A stretch of 64,000 bases of DNA from Trichormus variabilis 0441 (GCF_009856605.1 NZ_CP047243.1:1-64000), one strand, 5' to 3'; counted from the first letter of the stretch, positions 26,895-36,365 are shown. A program made the numbers and translations. Notes: generated from the sequence alone by a model not told the origin.

Positions 26895-27206
26895 AAAGTT
26901 AACACAACAGGAGGTAATTTACTAAAGAATCAGCCTTTACCAGATGCGAAAAGACCCGAAGTTTTGTAAGATCAAGCTTGTCAATATTACGTAAATAGGA
27001 GAAAAGCAGAGAACACATAAAAATGTAGGCAAAACCTACTAAGGAGTAGAGCTTTGCCTGGAATCCGGACAATTGAATAACTTCAGAGCGAGGTTGATCT
27101 CGGACTGACAATGAAAGTGGGGTTTAAAGTTTGGCGACTTGCATTCCACTGACTTGTCAAAAAGATGCCACGCTGCTTTGCTTTGCCAATTATAGCTAAA
27201 AAGGGG

Positions 27207-27240
27207 AAGGTAAGGACAGGTTTTGCTGACCTTTTTTTGG
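27207..27240 (+). terminator. possible T-run hairpin in the rep leader
   Basis: AAGGT (27207-27211) and ACCTT (27229-27233) with an inner CAG/CTG pair, followed by TTTTTT. Such a leader terminator could limit read-through into rep, or belong to a small countertranscript; neither is proven. Confidence 0.35.
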
Positions 27241-27474
27241 CGAATTGGTGAAAAATTTTATATTTTTTTTAGTAAATTTTTGTAAAGCAGCATCATCAAT
27301 TCGCAACGCCCTACGGGTTCTTGCTACGCAATTTAGAGCTTCTCTACGTTTGCGTAGTGTGTCGCAGAAAGAGGCTGCGCCAATGGAACGAGGCTAACAC
27401 CCCAAGGCGAAAAGCAGCGAATTGAAATCAACTCTCTCTGAGACTTGAAAACCAAGTTATCGGAGGAATCTACC

Positions 27475-30400
27475 GTGAAAAATAACCAATACCCACAGTC
27501 GGGTATTGGGGATCAATTGCTGTCAAAAGAAATTGAATACCCCAATAATCTCACCGCCGCCGAGTACCACGAGCTAGCGGTGGGCAGCGCCATTCATCCA
27601 TCACTGATTGAGCGTAACTTTTCACATATTGAAGGTGAAACAGTTTACGAATACCTGTTCACTTCTCCTGAGATTCCGCGTAAAAATGCGGGTCGGGTGA
27701 CAGATGGATTCTTAAAAGCATATCTGCACCTACTAGCGGGAGGAATGTGGATATCGGGACTAGACCCGCAGCGTAACTGGCAACCGATGGAGTGGGGACG
27801 ATTCAAACCCTCCAACCCCCGCATGGATTGGGAAAAAGGCAAGCCAGTTAAGTACGAATCGCCGCCGAAAGTTGCCAACCGAGTAACTTACTTTGATGTA
27901 CCGGATTATATTTGGGGGTTGGTAGCTAAACGTTATAACATCAAGCGATATCACTCATCCCTCTCCCGCCGATTACAAGATAAACTCCGCGCACTGATAT
28001 TCTGGGAATGGGTAATCGCTAACCCGCAAATTCCCGTCATACTTTGCGAGGGTGAGAAGAAGGCCGCTTGTTTATTGTCACTGGGATTTGTAGCGATCGC
28101 ACTCCCCGGTATTTGGAACGGACGGGTAGGACGTAGGGATTTCGACGAGAGACTACATCCAGACTTGCTACCACTAGCGCAGCCGGGGCGGAAGTTTCAA
28201 ATTTTGTTCGACTACGAGACAAAGCTAAAAACCCGTTGGTCAGTTTATCAGGCAACAGTTCGCACGGGCAAAGCGATTGAAGCGGCAGGATGTGTGTGCG
28301 AGATAATTCAATTGCCAGGGCCAGAGAAAGGTGTGGATGATTTCGTGGTGGCGCGAGGTGAAGATGCCAATGCACTGCTAACCGCGATCGCTCATGATGC
28401 GCTTTCTCTTAAAGATTATCAGCAATCATTTTTCGTCAAGCATCGCGGGCTAAGGAAGTACAAACCAGATTTGGTTGTGAATGAACGCTACCTAACCCAA
28501 GCACTTGTAGTTGAGGATGAACTAACCGACGCACCGCAGCCACCAGTAGAAAGTATCGTCCAGTTAGAACAAAATAATATTGTTTATGAAGATGATACAC
28601 AACAACTATTACTAGAGTTTTTCCCACCAACACCGAATATACAACCGCAAATATTACCTCGAAAGGTCACACCAACCGAAACTCAAATTAACGCTCCTGT
28701 TGGTAAAAACCGGAGATTACTGTTACCAAAATCAGGATTAGTTGGTTTGAAAAGCGGTATGGGAACAGGCAAAACCGAGTTGATGGCTTGGTGGCGCGAG
28801 ATTTACCCCACCCAACGATTTCTCAACAATGGGCATCGGGTCAATTTACTCAAAAATTTAGCCCAGCGCTTGAAAACTCTCATGTATTCTGAAGTTGGTC
28901 ATGTAGGAATGGCTAAGGCTATTGCCCTGTCCATTACCATTGATAGCCTTTATAAATTAAATACCGAAGCCCTAACCTATGGGTGCGTCTTCATCGATGA
29001 GGCTTGCCAGTATCTCACCCACCTATTACTAAGTAAGACTTGCAAAGAACATCGTGCAGAAATTTTAGAGGTTCTACAGTATATTGTCTACAATTGCCCT
29101 TTAGTCATCATTGCTGACGCGCATTTAGATGATATTACCATCGACTTTTTTCGCGCCATGCGCCCTGTTGGTGAACAACCATATGTTGTGGAAAACCAAT
29201 GGCAAAACGGCGATCGCACTATCTACTGGTATGAGGGAGATAATTCCTCAGCCTTGGTGGCCAAAATATCTGCGGCGGTGATGACTGGACAGAAAGTTAT
29301 GGTGGTTTCTGACTCTAAACGATTTATTAAGAAACTTGAAAAGTCACTATTGACTTTACAAACTGTGGTACAGTCCGATGCGAGTCCTGGGGTTGACATT
29401 AACCCAATATCTAATTCTCCACCACCTCAAAGCCGAAGCAATTTACGAGTTTGGTCAATTCATTCTGATAATTCAGGCAGCGAGGAAAATGTAGCCTTCA
29501 TCAAAGACATCACCAACGCCATCAAGAATATAGATATCCTCCTCACTTCTCCCAGCCTGGGGACTGGGGTTGACATCTCGCAGTATCACTTTGATGCAGT
29601 GTTTGGTGTATTTCACGGAGTTTCGCAGACAGCCACCGAATGCGCTCAACAGCTTTGGAGGTATCGCCCAAAAGTCCCGCTTCACGTTTGGGTGGCCCCT
29701 AAACCCCCATTTGGATACCTCGACACTAACCCGACTAAGATTAAAGAACGGCTGCTACAAACTAACGAGATTACGGCTTTCTTACTGCGGATTGACCGAG
29801 AAACAGGTAAGCGCGGGGCTGAAAAAGACTGGGCGCTTGAGGCTTACTGCAAAATCAAATCTGCTCGTCATCAGTCGATTAATAACTTACGCACCGACTT
29901 ACGCGAATTGTTGAAGCAGATGGGCAATCAAATTGTACCAGTGGGTGACGAGCTTGATGCCCCAGCTTGGGAATTACTCAAAACTGCGGCGGACGCTCTC
30001 GATACTGCTCATCATCATGCCGTCGCCAAGGCCAACAACATTTCCAAAAGTGAGTATCGCGCTCGTCAAAGCAAGGATTACCTCTCACCCGAAGAAGTCT
30101 ACGAGTGTGAGAAGTTCCGCATCCATGATTCCTACGGTATGGAAGTTACGCCAGAACTTGTTGAGCAAGATAACGGTGGTCGGTTGGTTGGAGCGATCGC
30201 TGCCCTCGAAGCCATCCTTTCACCACCAAGCGAAACCATTGATGATAACGGTAAACAGTACCCTATACCACCTGATCTTGTCACCAATAAAGATAGAGCC
30301 GAACGAGACAAATTACCATTCTGTATGGACTGGGGCAATTATTCGGCGCGTTGGCTGGCACGTTTTAACCTGGGGCTGCACCACATCCTGACTCGACTTG

Positions 30401-31158
30401 TCGCTCTTGAGGAAGTTACGGCGGACGACCAACAGCTATTGAATATGTCGGCGATCGCCGTTGATTGCGCTGCCCACATCAAAGCCATCCTTGGCTTTAC
30501 TGTCCCGCCTGACCCCAAACCGATTTGGTTGCTGGGAATCTTGCTTGACCAACTGGGACTGAAGCTGACTTATCGCAAGCAGGGGCCACGGGGTCAACAG
30601 GTGAAACTGTTCTCTCTTGCCAAGAAAGAATTAGATTTTGCATTACAAGTGATTGGTCACAGGCAAGCCAAAAGAGCCGAAAATCAAGCACAACAAGAGG
30701 CATGGGGGCAGGGAGCGGGGAGCATGGGGGAGAATTTCATCTCTAACACTCAAGACTTAGAATCAAATAGTTGCAACAAAGGTGCAATCTCTTTCCCCCT
30801 GCCCCCTGCCCCCTGCGCCTCTGCCTCTTCGGTATTCACCCCCCCCATAAATGGTATAGGAAATTCCCCTTATCAGGAGGGGGAGACTACAGCCTCCGAG
30901 TTAGAGAATCAGGGGATAGATGAGGATTCACTGATTGATAGAACCACCGTACTTCACTGCGTGGAAATGCTGCGTTCTGGTATTTCTCAAGGACTAGAAG
31001 CAGTCAAAGGCATTCTCCGACGTTGGGGTGCTGACTTGCGGTGGATGGTCGTGCTGGAGTGGGAAGCGATCGCAGAGGCTGAGGTGCGATCGCTCGAAAC
31101 GTCTGTGCCGGAATTGTACTCGCTGCTAAGTGAAGATGTGTTGCCGATGGAGGCATAA
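27475..31158 (+). CDS. CyRepA-like plasmid replication protein (DUF3854 + helicase)
   Basis: 1227 residues from GTG 27475, chosen because GGAGG (27462-27466) is 8 bases upstream; an in-frame TTG at 27445 lacks a site. Residues ~20-310 form a DUF3854/Toprim-like domain: E192 in V-I-L-C-E-G-E-K-K-A, D246 in F-D-Y-E-T-K and V-D-D-F near 288. A helicase-like part follows with Walker A G428-M-G-T-G-K433-T and D508-E-A. This layout is that of the large cyanobacterial plasmid Rep family (CyRepA1 as I recall). It would prime or unwind at the plasmid origin. Residues ~1076-1119 are an in-frame inserted G/C repeat. A tyrosine recombinase gene follows 64 bases on. Confidence 0.8.
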   Translation: MKNNQYPQSGIGDQLLSKEIEYPNNLTAAEYHELAVGSAIHPSLIERNFSHIEGETVYEYLFTSPEIPRKNAGRVTDGFLKAYLHLLAGGMWISGLDPQRNWQPMEWGRFKPSNPRMDWEKGKPVKYESPPKVANRVTYFDVPDYIWGLVAKRYNIKRYHSSLSRRLQDKLRALIFWEWVIANPQIPVILCEGEKKAACLLSLGFVAIALPGIWNGRVGRRDFDERLHPDLLPLAQPGRKFQILFDYETKLKTRWSVYQATVRTGKAIEAAGCVCEIIQLPGPEKGVDDFVVARGEDANALLTAIAHDALSLKDYQQSFFVKHRGLRKYKPDLVVNERYLTQALVVEDELTDAPQPPVESIVQLEQNNIVYEDDTQQLLLEFFPPTPNIQPQILPRKVTPTETQINAPVGKNRRLLLPKSGLVGLKSGMGTGKTELMAWWREIYPTQRFLNNGHRVNLLKNLAQRLKTLMYSEVGHVGMAKAIALSITIDSLYKLNTEALTYGCVFIDEACQYLTHLLLSKTCKEHRAEILEVLQYIVYNCPLVIIADAHLDDITIDFFRAMRPVGEQPYVVENQWQNGDRTIYWYEGDNSSALVAKISAAVMTGQKVMVVSDSKRFIKKLEKSLLTLQTVVQSDASPGVDINPISNSPPPQSRSNLRVWSIHSDNSGSEENVAFIKDITNAIKNIDILLTSPSLGTGVDISQYHFDAVFGVFHGVSQTATECAQQLWRYRPKVPLHVWVAPKPPFGYLDTNPTKIKERLLQTNEITAFLLRIDRETGKRGAEKDWALEAYCKIKSARHQSINNLRTDLRELLKQMGNQIVPVGDELDAPAWELLKTAADALDTAHHHAVAKANNISKSEYRARQSKDYLSPEEVYECEKFRIHDSYGMEVTPELVEQDNGGRLVGAIAALEAILSPPSETIDDNGKQYPIPPDLVTNKDRAERDKLPFCMDWGNYSARWLARFNLGLHHILTRLVALEEVTADDQQLLNMSAIAVDCAAHIKAILGFTVPPDPKPIWLLGILLDQLGLKLTYRKQGPRGQQVKLFSLAKKELDFALQVIGHRQAKRAENQAQQEAWGQGAGSMGENFISNTQDLESNSCNKGAISFPLPPAPCASASSVFTPPINGIGNSPYQEGETTASELENQGIDEDSLIDRTTVLHCVEMLRSGISQGLEAVKGILRRWGADLRWMVVLEWEAIAEAEVRSLETSVPELYSLLSEDVLPMEA
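30701..30830. repeat. G-rich/C-rich imperfect inverted repeat inside rep
   Basis: A G-rich arm (30701-30732, GGGGGCAGGGAGCGGGG type) and a C-rich arm (30793-30827, CCCCCTGCCCCCTGCCCCCT type) enclose ~60 bases. This GGGCAGGG/CCCCTGCC pattern is a well-known mobile-type intergenic repeat of Nostoc. Here it is in frame and adds ~44 low-complexity residues to the Rep protein. Confidence 0.6.
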
Positions 31159-31190
31159 GCATGATCGCCTTGTCTCCTTCTGCGAGAAAA

Positions 31191-31222
31191 TTACTTATGA
31201 GAATTACATTTCTGATAAGTAA
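31191..31222. promoter_or_regulatory. 8-bp inverted repeat abutting the recombinase start
   Basis: TTACTTAT (31191-31198) and ATAAGTAA (31215-31222), perfect, 16 bases apart; the second arm ends right before the ATG. The position suits an autoregulatory operator or an RNA hairpin that hides the start. Confidence 0.45.
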
Positions 31223-32185
31223 ATGTCTCGCCCAAGAGTCCAATCCTTGCTTTTGACTACTCCGCCGCCAGTGACCCTTCACCCGGCAGCCGTCTACTTG
31301 GCTGGGCTGGCACTAGGGTCGAGACTCACCATCGAACAAGCGCTCAATGCGATCGCCCGACTAATTTCCAATGGGGAGTGTGATGCTTATACGCTCAATT
31401 GGGCAGCTTTGCGCTATCAGCACACGGCGGCGATTCGTACTGCCTTAATGCAGAAATACGCCCCAGCGACAACGAATAAAATGCTGTGTGCATTGCGTCG
31501 CGTACTCAAAGAAGCACTGCGACTGGAATTAATGGATGCTACGGATTACGCCAAGGCTGTAGATTTCAAAAATGTAAAAGTCAAAAGAAAACTCAGAGGT
31601 AGAGCGTTAACATCGGCAGAAATTGCCGCACTGATAGAGGTATGTCTTTGTGACCCCACACCGTGCGGTGTCAGAGACGCAGCTTTGATTGCCATACTGC
31701 GCGGTGCTGGGGTAAGACGGGCAGAGGTGGTGAATTTGGAGTTGAGAGACTTGAGCAGTAACGGCGCTTTGGAAATTCGACAAGGTAAAGGAGATAAAGA
31801 CCGCACAGTATATCTGCCAACGGCGGCAATGGCATTGGTAGAAGATTGGCTACGGGTAAGAGGTCGCAAAACAGGAGCGCTGTTATGTCCGATTCGCAAA
31901 GGCGGACAAGTACAACTAAGGAGGATGACCCCACAGGCGGTACTGCTAATTGTACGTAAACGCGCCAGCGAATCAGGGGTAGAGTCCTTTTCCCCTCATG
32001 ATTTTCGCCGGACGTTTTGCTCAGACTTGTTAGATTCTGGTACAGATATTGTCACTGTTCAGAAATTAGCCGGACACGCCTCGCCTGCAACCACGTCCAA
32101 GTATGACCGTCGCGGGGAAGAAACTAAACGTCTTGCTGTGGAAAACTTAAGTATCCCTTACACTCCTCGTCAAAGCAATTTGTAA
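31223..32185 (+). CDS. tyrosine recombinase (XerC/D-like)
   Basis: 320 residues. The catalytic set is complete: R165 (G-V-R-R-A-E), H259 and R262 (P-H-D-F-R), H285 (A-G-H) and nucleophile Y294 (S-K-Y). A SAM-like N-terminal core-binding region precedes it. Placed right after rep, it most likely resolves plasmid multimers, but integration of mobile DNA is also possible. No attachment core site was identified. Confidence 0.9.
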   Translation: MSRPRVQSLLLTTPPPVTLHPAAVYLAGLALGSRLTIEQALNAIARLISNGECDAYTLNWAALRYQHTAAIRTALMQKYAPATTNKMLCALRRVLKEALRLELMDATDYAKAVDFKNVKVKRKLRGRALTSAEIAALIEVCLCDPTPCGVRDAALIAILRGAGVRRAEVVNLELRDLSSNGALEIRQGKGDKDRTVYLPTAAMALVEDWLRVRGRKTGALLCPIRKGGQVQLRRMTPQAVLLIVRKRASESGVESFSPHDFRRTFCSDLLDSGTDIVTVQKLAGHASPATTSKYDRRGEETKRLAVENLSIPYTPRQSNL

Positions 32186-32211
32186 TTGACAATCTTTTAG
32201 CTTTTGCAATT

Positions 32212-32394
32212 AACAACCAAATTGCACTTAAGTACCATTGGCTGTGTCACGCACACGTCACTCACGCCATTGAGCGGGGGACGAATCCAACTTTAGTCAA
32301 AAAAACGCTAGGACACAGCAGTTTAGCCATTACCGACTGTTATCTCAAAGCCAAGCTCAACGATAATATTTCTTTAAAATTAATGGACGTTTAA
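32212..32394 (+). pseudogene. C-terminal remnant of a second tyrosine recombinase
   Basis: The frame includes H-A-H-V-T-H-A-I-E-R-G, then T-L-G-H-S-S-L-A-I-T-D-C-Y-L and a stop at 32392-32394: box II with H (L-G-H) and the nucleophile tyrosine region. The R-box and all N-terminal parts are missing, and no start codon is seen, so about 60 codons remain. It is not a simple copy of the intact neighbour, which has A-G-H-A-S-P-A-T-T instead. Confidence 0.75.
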
Positions 32395-32586
32395 AGCTAA
32401 TTGGGTTGTGTCTCACCATAAAACAAGACAAAAGTCAATGCCCTTATTTTTATCTTACTGAACTAATCACAAAAATATTTATACTGATAAACGATGGCAG
32501 AGATTGTATACCAATCAAAAAGCTTGCTGATACTGTATTTGTTTTTTAGCTACTTAGAAGTCAAATGTTAGCAATATTATACTAGT

Positions 32587-32617
32587 ACTTTCGTGCTATT
32601 TTTTTTAGTACTAAAGT
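32587..32617 (+). promoter_or_regulatory. 31-bp operator-like repeat, copy 1 (T4SS operon)
   Basis: ACTTTCGTGCT, nine bases ATTTTTTTT, AGTACTAAAGT: two 11-base arms that are inverted copies (9 of 11). It ends 69 bases before the first T4SS start codon. The same 11-9-11 layout recurs at 56946-56976 and, on the minus strand, 60379-60409. Confidence 0.75.
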
Positions 32618-32686
32618 GTCTCACTCTTGAAATTGACTTATTTAACAATGTGCGTATCCCTCAAACAAATCGTTCAGGAGAACGAG

Positions 32687-33208
32687 ATGCGTACAAACTA
32701 CCCATATCCCGAAAGTTTTTCCACTTCAGCAACCGTAACACTTCCCCCTGGCTCTAAGGATGAAAAAGCGAAAAAAAGGACACTTGCACTCATGGGAGTG
32801 ACTGGTGTGCTGATGATTGCAGAGATGTCCGTCCACAATATATTGATGGGTGGATTTATGATTGGTGCGGCTATGATCATTGCCTTGCCGAAACAGTCTC
32901 AAGCGTTATTCACTAATTTTGACAAAATACAGCGAAAGTATGGAGTTAACCTCTATGCTGTTTTGTTTGCATTGTTAGCAGTGGTTTGTGTGCTAGATTT
33001 TGCATCTGCTCCAGCTAATGCTCAGTTTTTTAATGGCGCTCAAACTTGGATGAAAACCGCTTTTAGCCGTGCAGGAGGTGGAGGTGCTGGAAACCAAATA
33101 GAAACAGTTATTAATTTATTTTTCAATGTATTAAGAGGGTTATTCCTTTTATATGTTGGTATTAGTTTAGTTCGCATCATTCAAGCAGCCCGAAATGATG
33201 AAGATTGG
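32687..33208 (+). CDS. VirB2-like pilin, exon 1 (interrupted by group II intron)
   Basis: The start is ATG 32687 behind AGGAG. Exon 1 encodes 174 residues: a basic K-K-R stretch, a hydrophobic pair near residues 35-65, then a second hydrophobic helix, an A-x-A-N-A-Q signal-peptidase-like site (A-P-A-N-A-Q-F) and a helix before N-D-E-D-W. It then meets the intron's GTGCG. Unspliced, translation stops five residues later (V-R-F-V). Joined to exon 2 (35700-35792) it gives ~204 residues with the second membrane helix expected of a TrbC/VirB2 pilin. It is the first gene of the T4SS operon. Confidence 0.7.
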
Positions 33209-33690
33209 GTGCGATTCGTTTAACTGAAACCAGTAGAAATACTGGGGGATAGTTAGCTTGGTTTAAAACCATGACAACTGAATGATCATGTAGGTGAAAG
33301 TCCTACTCCGTAAGTGCAACGGTAAAAGCACTTCCCCTATTCGGGAGACTGGTTATCAAACGAGTAAAGCGGGGAAGAAGGGCAGACTTCTGAGAGCCGT
33401 ACTCAGCAACCTGTCTAGCAAGAACCCATGAGTAACTATATGTGAAGACGCGATTGAACCATCGTTACGTCGGATGGGCAACGACGGCTAATCAGCCCAA
33501 GCCAAAAGGCAAGGAAATAGGGAACTGGCGATTCCAGTCTCGACCAGTCAGCACTTCCCTCTAAACCCGGTGGAGAGCGTCACTCTAAAGGTTCAATCAA
33601 TGGTCATTCGGAACGAAGTAATCCATCTATGCGCTCTTGAGTTTTTAGCACTCAAGTAGGGAACCACCCACAAGCCATAAATGGAAGGGA

Positions 33691-35574
33691 ATGTGTCAAA
33701 AGCCAAAGCCCAGAGTAATGCCTGGGATATGCAGACAGACACACGACATTTTGGAAGGTATAGTCTCCACTAGCAGTAATATGTCTAAAGCCGAACCACA
33801 GTTCAGGATGGAATCAGAACAAGACAAACCGCACAAACCCCGAATTGACCCGACCATTCAATGGCAGTCCATTCCCTGGAAGAAGCTGGAACGTCGAGTT
33901 TACAAGCTGCAAAAAAGAATATACCAAGCCGCGAATCGTGAAGATGTCACTACAGTTCGCCAGCTTCAGAAAACCCTACTCAAGTCCTGGTCAGCAAAAT
34001 GTATTGCGGTCAGAAAGGTAACTCAGGATAATCAAGGGAAAAAGACGGCTGGGGTAGATGGTGTCAAACTATTAACACCCCACCAACGTTTGCAACTGGT
34101 TAAACGTCTCAAACTCTCTTCCAAAGCAAATGCTGTGCGAAGAGTCTGGATACCAAAGCCTCTAACCCAAGAAAAAAGACCTCTGGGTATTCCCACAATG
34201 TATGACCGTGCATTGCAAGCCTTAGTCAAAATGGCACTAGAACCCGAATGGGAAGCACGTTTTGAACCTAATTCTTATGGCTTTCGACCAGGGCGTTCGG
34301 TGCATGATGCAATTAGTGCAATTTATCTTAATATCAAGCAAAAGGCAAAGTATGTGCTAGATGCTGATATTTGCAAGTGCTTTGAACGCATCAACCATGA
34401 AGCATTATTGACAAAACTGAACACATTTCCCAGCCTACGCCGTCAAATCAAAGCATGGCTCAGGGCTGGGGTGTTAGATGGAGATAGTTTATTTCCTAAC
34501 CTGGAAGGGACACCACAAGGAGGCGTTATATCTCCTTTGCTGGCAAATATTGCCTTACATGGGTTAGAAAATCAGATTAAGATGGCATTTCCGCGAATAG
34601 ACCGCAAAATTAATGGTAAGAAGCGGACAATTCGACCACCAGCCTTAATCAGATATGCAGATGACTTTGTGGTCATCCATGAAGACCTCTCCATAGTTCA
34701 AAAATGTCAAACTCTAATTGCTGATTGGTTAAAAGGCATCGGACTAGAGTTAAAACCAAGTAAAACATCTTTAACTCATACTTTCCAATCTTATGAAGGA
34801 AAATTGGGTTTTGACTTTCTCGGATTTCATATTAGGCAATATCCCGTAGGAAACTACCTAAGTGCCAAAAATTCGTATGGTCAGTTACTTGGATTTAAAA
34901 CCCTGATTACTCCAAGCAAGGATAAGTTGAAACAGCATTTGCTTCACATCGCCCGAATAATTGACACCCATGCTCTCTCTCCACAAGAAACTCTCATCAG
35001 TAAATTAAATCCTGTGATCAAAGGGTGGGCAAACTTTTATTCTATCGGTGTCAGTAGCAGAGCTTTTTCAAAAGCGGACTTTTTAACTTATCAAAAACTG
35101 CGTGCTTGGGCTACTAATAGATGTACTCACAGTAGTAAGCACGAAATTGCTAACAAATACTGGAGAGTAGCTCAAACAAATAAATGGTGTTTTAGTACAC
35201 CTGATGGTCATCAGCTTATTAAGCACAGTGATACCAAAATTATCAGACACGTCAAAGTGAAAGATAATCGCAGTCCCTACGATGGAGATTGGGTTTACTG
35301 GAGTTGCAGAATGGGTCATCACCCAGAAGCGCCTACAACAGTTGCAACTTTATTAAAAGAGCAACAAGGTAAATGCGCTCATTGCGGACTCTTTTTCCGT
35401 GATGGAGATTTGATGGAAGTTGACCATGTTATTCCTAAATCTAGAAAAGGGAAAAACTCTTACAACAACCTCCAATTACTCCACCGCCATTGTCACGATA
35501 CTAAAACTGTTACAGATGGGTCAATCTCACGTTCAGTTTTAACACAGGATTATCTAGAGGCTCATCCCTTTTAA
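33691..35574 (+). CDS. group II intron reverse transcriptase/maturase with HNH endonuclease
   Basis: 627 residues (ATG 33691; an alternative ATG is at 33781). The reverse transcriptase has G-T-P-Q-G-G and the catalytic Y322-A-D-D325. Domain X (maturase) follows with P-V-I-K-G-W-A-N-F-Y. The C-terminal HNH domain has C562-A-H-C, V-D-H-V-I-P-K, N-N-L-Q-L-L and H-R-H-C-H-D. All three activities needed for splicing help and retrohoming are present, with no stop or shift. Confidence 0.95.
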   Translation: MCQKPKPRVMPGICRQTHDILEGIVSTSSNMSKAEPQFRMESEQDKPHKPRIDPTIQWQSIPWKKLERRVYKLQKRIYQAANREDVTTVRQLQKTLLKSWSAKCIAVRKVTQDNQGKKTAGVDGVKLLTPHQRLQLVKRLKLSSKANAVRRVWIPKPLTQEKRPLGIPTMYDRALQALVKMALEPEWEARFEPNSYGFRPGRSVHDAISAIYLNIKQKAKYVLDADICKCFERINHEALLTKLNTFPSLRRQIKAWLRAGVLDGDSLFPNLEGTPQGGVISPLLANIALHGLENQIKMAFPRIDRKINGKKRTIRPPALIRYADDFVVIHEDLSIVQKCQTLIADWLKGIGLELKPSKTSLTHTFQSYEGKLGFDFLGFHIRQYPVGNYLSAKNSYGQLLGFKTLITPSKDKLKQHLLHIARIIDTHALSPQETLISKLNPVIKGWANFYSIGVSSRAFSKADFLTYQKLRAWATNRCTHSSKHEIANKYWRVAQTNKWCFSTPDGHQLIKHSDTKIIRHVKVKDNRSPYDGDWVYWSCRMGHHPEAPTTVATLLKEQQGKCAHCGLFFRDGDLMEVDHVIPKSRKGKNSYNNLQLLHRHCHDTKTVTDGSISRSVLTQDYLEAHPF

Positions 35575-35623
35575 ATATCTCTGAGTCAAAAGCGGTACTT
35601 ATGAAAGAAGCCAATTTGTTGAG

Positions 35624-35658
35624 GAGCTGGATGAGGGGAAACTCTCACGTCCAGTTCT
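35624..35658 (+). ncRNA. group II intron domain V (catalytic core)
   Basis: A ~35-base hairpin with an AGC catalytic triad at 35625-35627, a GAAA tetraloop (GGGGAAACTC) and complementary arms. This is the most conserved part of the ribozyme and marks the intron as structurally intact. Confidence 0.85.
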
Positions 35659-35699
35659 GTAGAAGAGTTAAAGAAAGTGATTTCTTTATCGACTTCATC

Positions 35700-35792
35700 C
35701 AGTCGCTAGCAAGAACTCCATTAATTATAGTTTTGGCTGTTTTTTGTGGCGATTTAATTACTACATTAATTGTAGGAACAACTACACCTTAG
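35700..35792 (+). CDS. VirB2-like pilin, exon 2
   Basis: Thirty codons and a stop: Q-S-L-A-R-T-P-L followed by a hydrophobic helix (I-I-V-L-A-V-F-C-G-D-L-I-T-T-L-I-V-G), the second membrane segment of a VirB2/TrbC-like pilin. It has no start of its own and continues the exon 1 frame after N-D-E-D-W. Confidence 0.65.
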   Translation, partial: QSLARTPLIIVLAVFCGDLITTLIVGTTTP

Positions 35793-35880
35793 TACAAGAA
35801 AAGGGGAGGATTTTTATGTATATTTTCTCCCCATCAGCCCGGATTAAGTCTCTATTTAATAACTTTTTTGAGTCAAGTCG

Positions 35881-35990
35881 CTGCTCTACGTTCGCGGAAG
35901 CGTGTCGAAGACAGACGCTACGTGTTAAGCGTCGGCGCAGCCTCTCCGACAGGAGAAGCTATGCCGCAGGCTTTACGCTCCAATTCAAAA
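35881..35990. repeat. GC-rich Nostoc-type intergenic repeat
   Basis: A stretch rich in inverted pieces (GCTACG/CGTAGC-like, GGCGCAGCC, CTCCGACAGGAG), with the look of the palindromic intergenic repeats common in Nostoc. It lies between the pilin and VirB3-like genes and could form RNA hairpins in the operon transcript. Confidence 0.5.
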
Positions 35991-36044
35991 TTATTTTTAT
36001 TCTTCCTAACAGAATTTTGCATTTTGAATTAAAAAAAGGTCAAG

Positions 36045-36344
36045 ATGTCACAACAACGCTCTTTTCGCACGGTTAACAGAATTTTAGGAGAAAGACCAAG
36101 ATTAGGGCCATTTCCCGCCGACCAAATATTTCCTTGGACATTGATAGCAGTAGGAAATGTCTTCCTGTTCAATTATTTACTTAAAGCAAGTTGGTTAGCT
36201 ACTGGATTGGCGATCGCATGGGGATGGGCATCTTGGTGGACGATATCTACAAATAAAGATTTCTTTGGCAAATTTGTTAGCACTCCGCGAATTAGTCGGG
36301 GATATATGAGACACAAACCAATTCGCAATTCTGAAGAACCTTAA
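36045..36344 (+). CDS. VirB3/TrbD-like T4SS membrane protein
   Basis: 99 residues with R-T-V-N-R-I-L near the start and two hydrophobic helices (about residues 28-60). The position between the pilin gene and the VirB4 gene is that of VirB3/TrbD in other systems. It has little sequence signature; the call rests on size, topology and order. VirB3 contacts VirB4 at the inner membrane. The next gene begins 21 bases on. Confidence 0.6.
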   Translation: MSQQRSFRTVNRILGERPRLGPFPADQIFPWTLIAVGNVFLFNYLLKASWLATGLAIAWGWASWWTISTNKDFFGKFVSTPRISRGYMRHKPIRNSEEP

Positions 36345-36365
36345 ATTTCAGCTATTAATAAAGTT

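Larger units (their letters stand above)
26527..27474. other. 948-bp repeat-rich leader of the replication gene
   Basis: From left to right it holds a heptamer-type AATTCGC run (26529-26553), two related GGGGATTTAAACCCC-like palindromes (26568-26629), a terminator-like hairpin near 26866-26894, an unconvincing 70-codon minus-strand frame (26899-27111), a T-run hairpin near 27207-27240, an AT-rich block (27241-27290) and GC-rich Nostoc-type repeats up to 27420. The AT-rich block just before rep is the best candidate for the unwinding region of the origin. Confidence 0.5.
33209..35699 (+). mobile_element. group II intron inside the pilin gene
   Basis: It begins GTGCG at 33209 and contains an RT-maturase ORF in domain IV. 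A recognisable domain V with a GAAA loop (35624-35658) and a domain VI stem (about 35662-35696) end it. The 3' boundary is set to 35699 because only a codon-boundary end restores the pilin frame; an uncertainty of about 3 bases remains. The last six exon bases, GATTGG, can pair with CCAGTC (EBS1 candidates at 33534-33539 and 33544-33549). About 2.49 kb, apparently complete and able to splice. Confidence 0.88.

Noticed and set aside
26899..27111. Minus-strand 70-codon frame in the rep leader
   Set aside because: It has one hydrophobic stretch but no ribosome site, no recognised family and lies amid repeats; kept only as a note.
29570..30391. Extra plus-strand frames inside rep
   Set aside because: They lie out of frame in the helicase region and have composition typical of shadow frames.
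35744..36076. Plus-strand frame after the pilin
   Set aside because: It runs through the GC-rich intergenic repeat in another frame and lacks membrane helices; exon 2 is the better reading.
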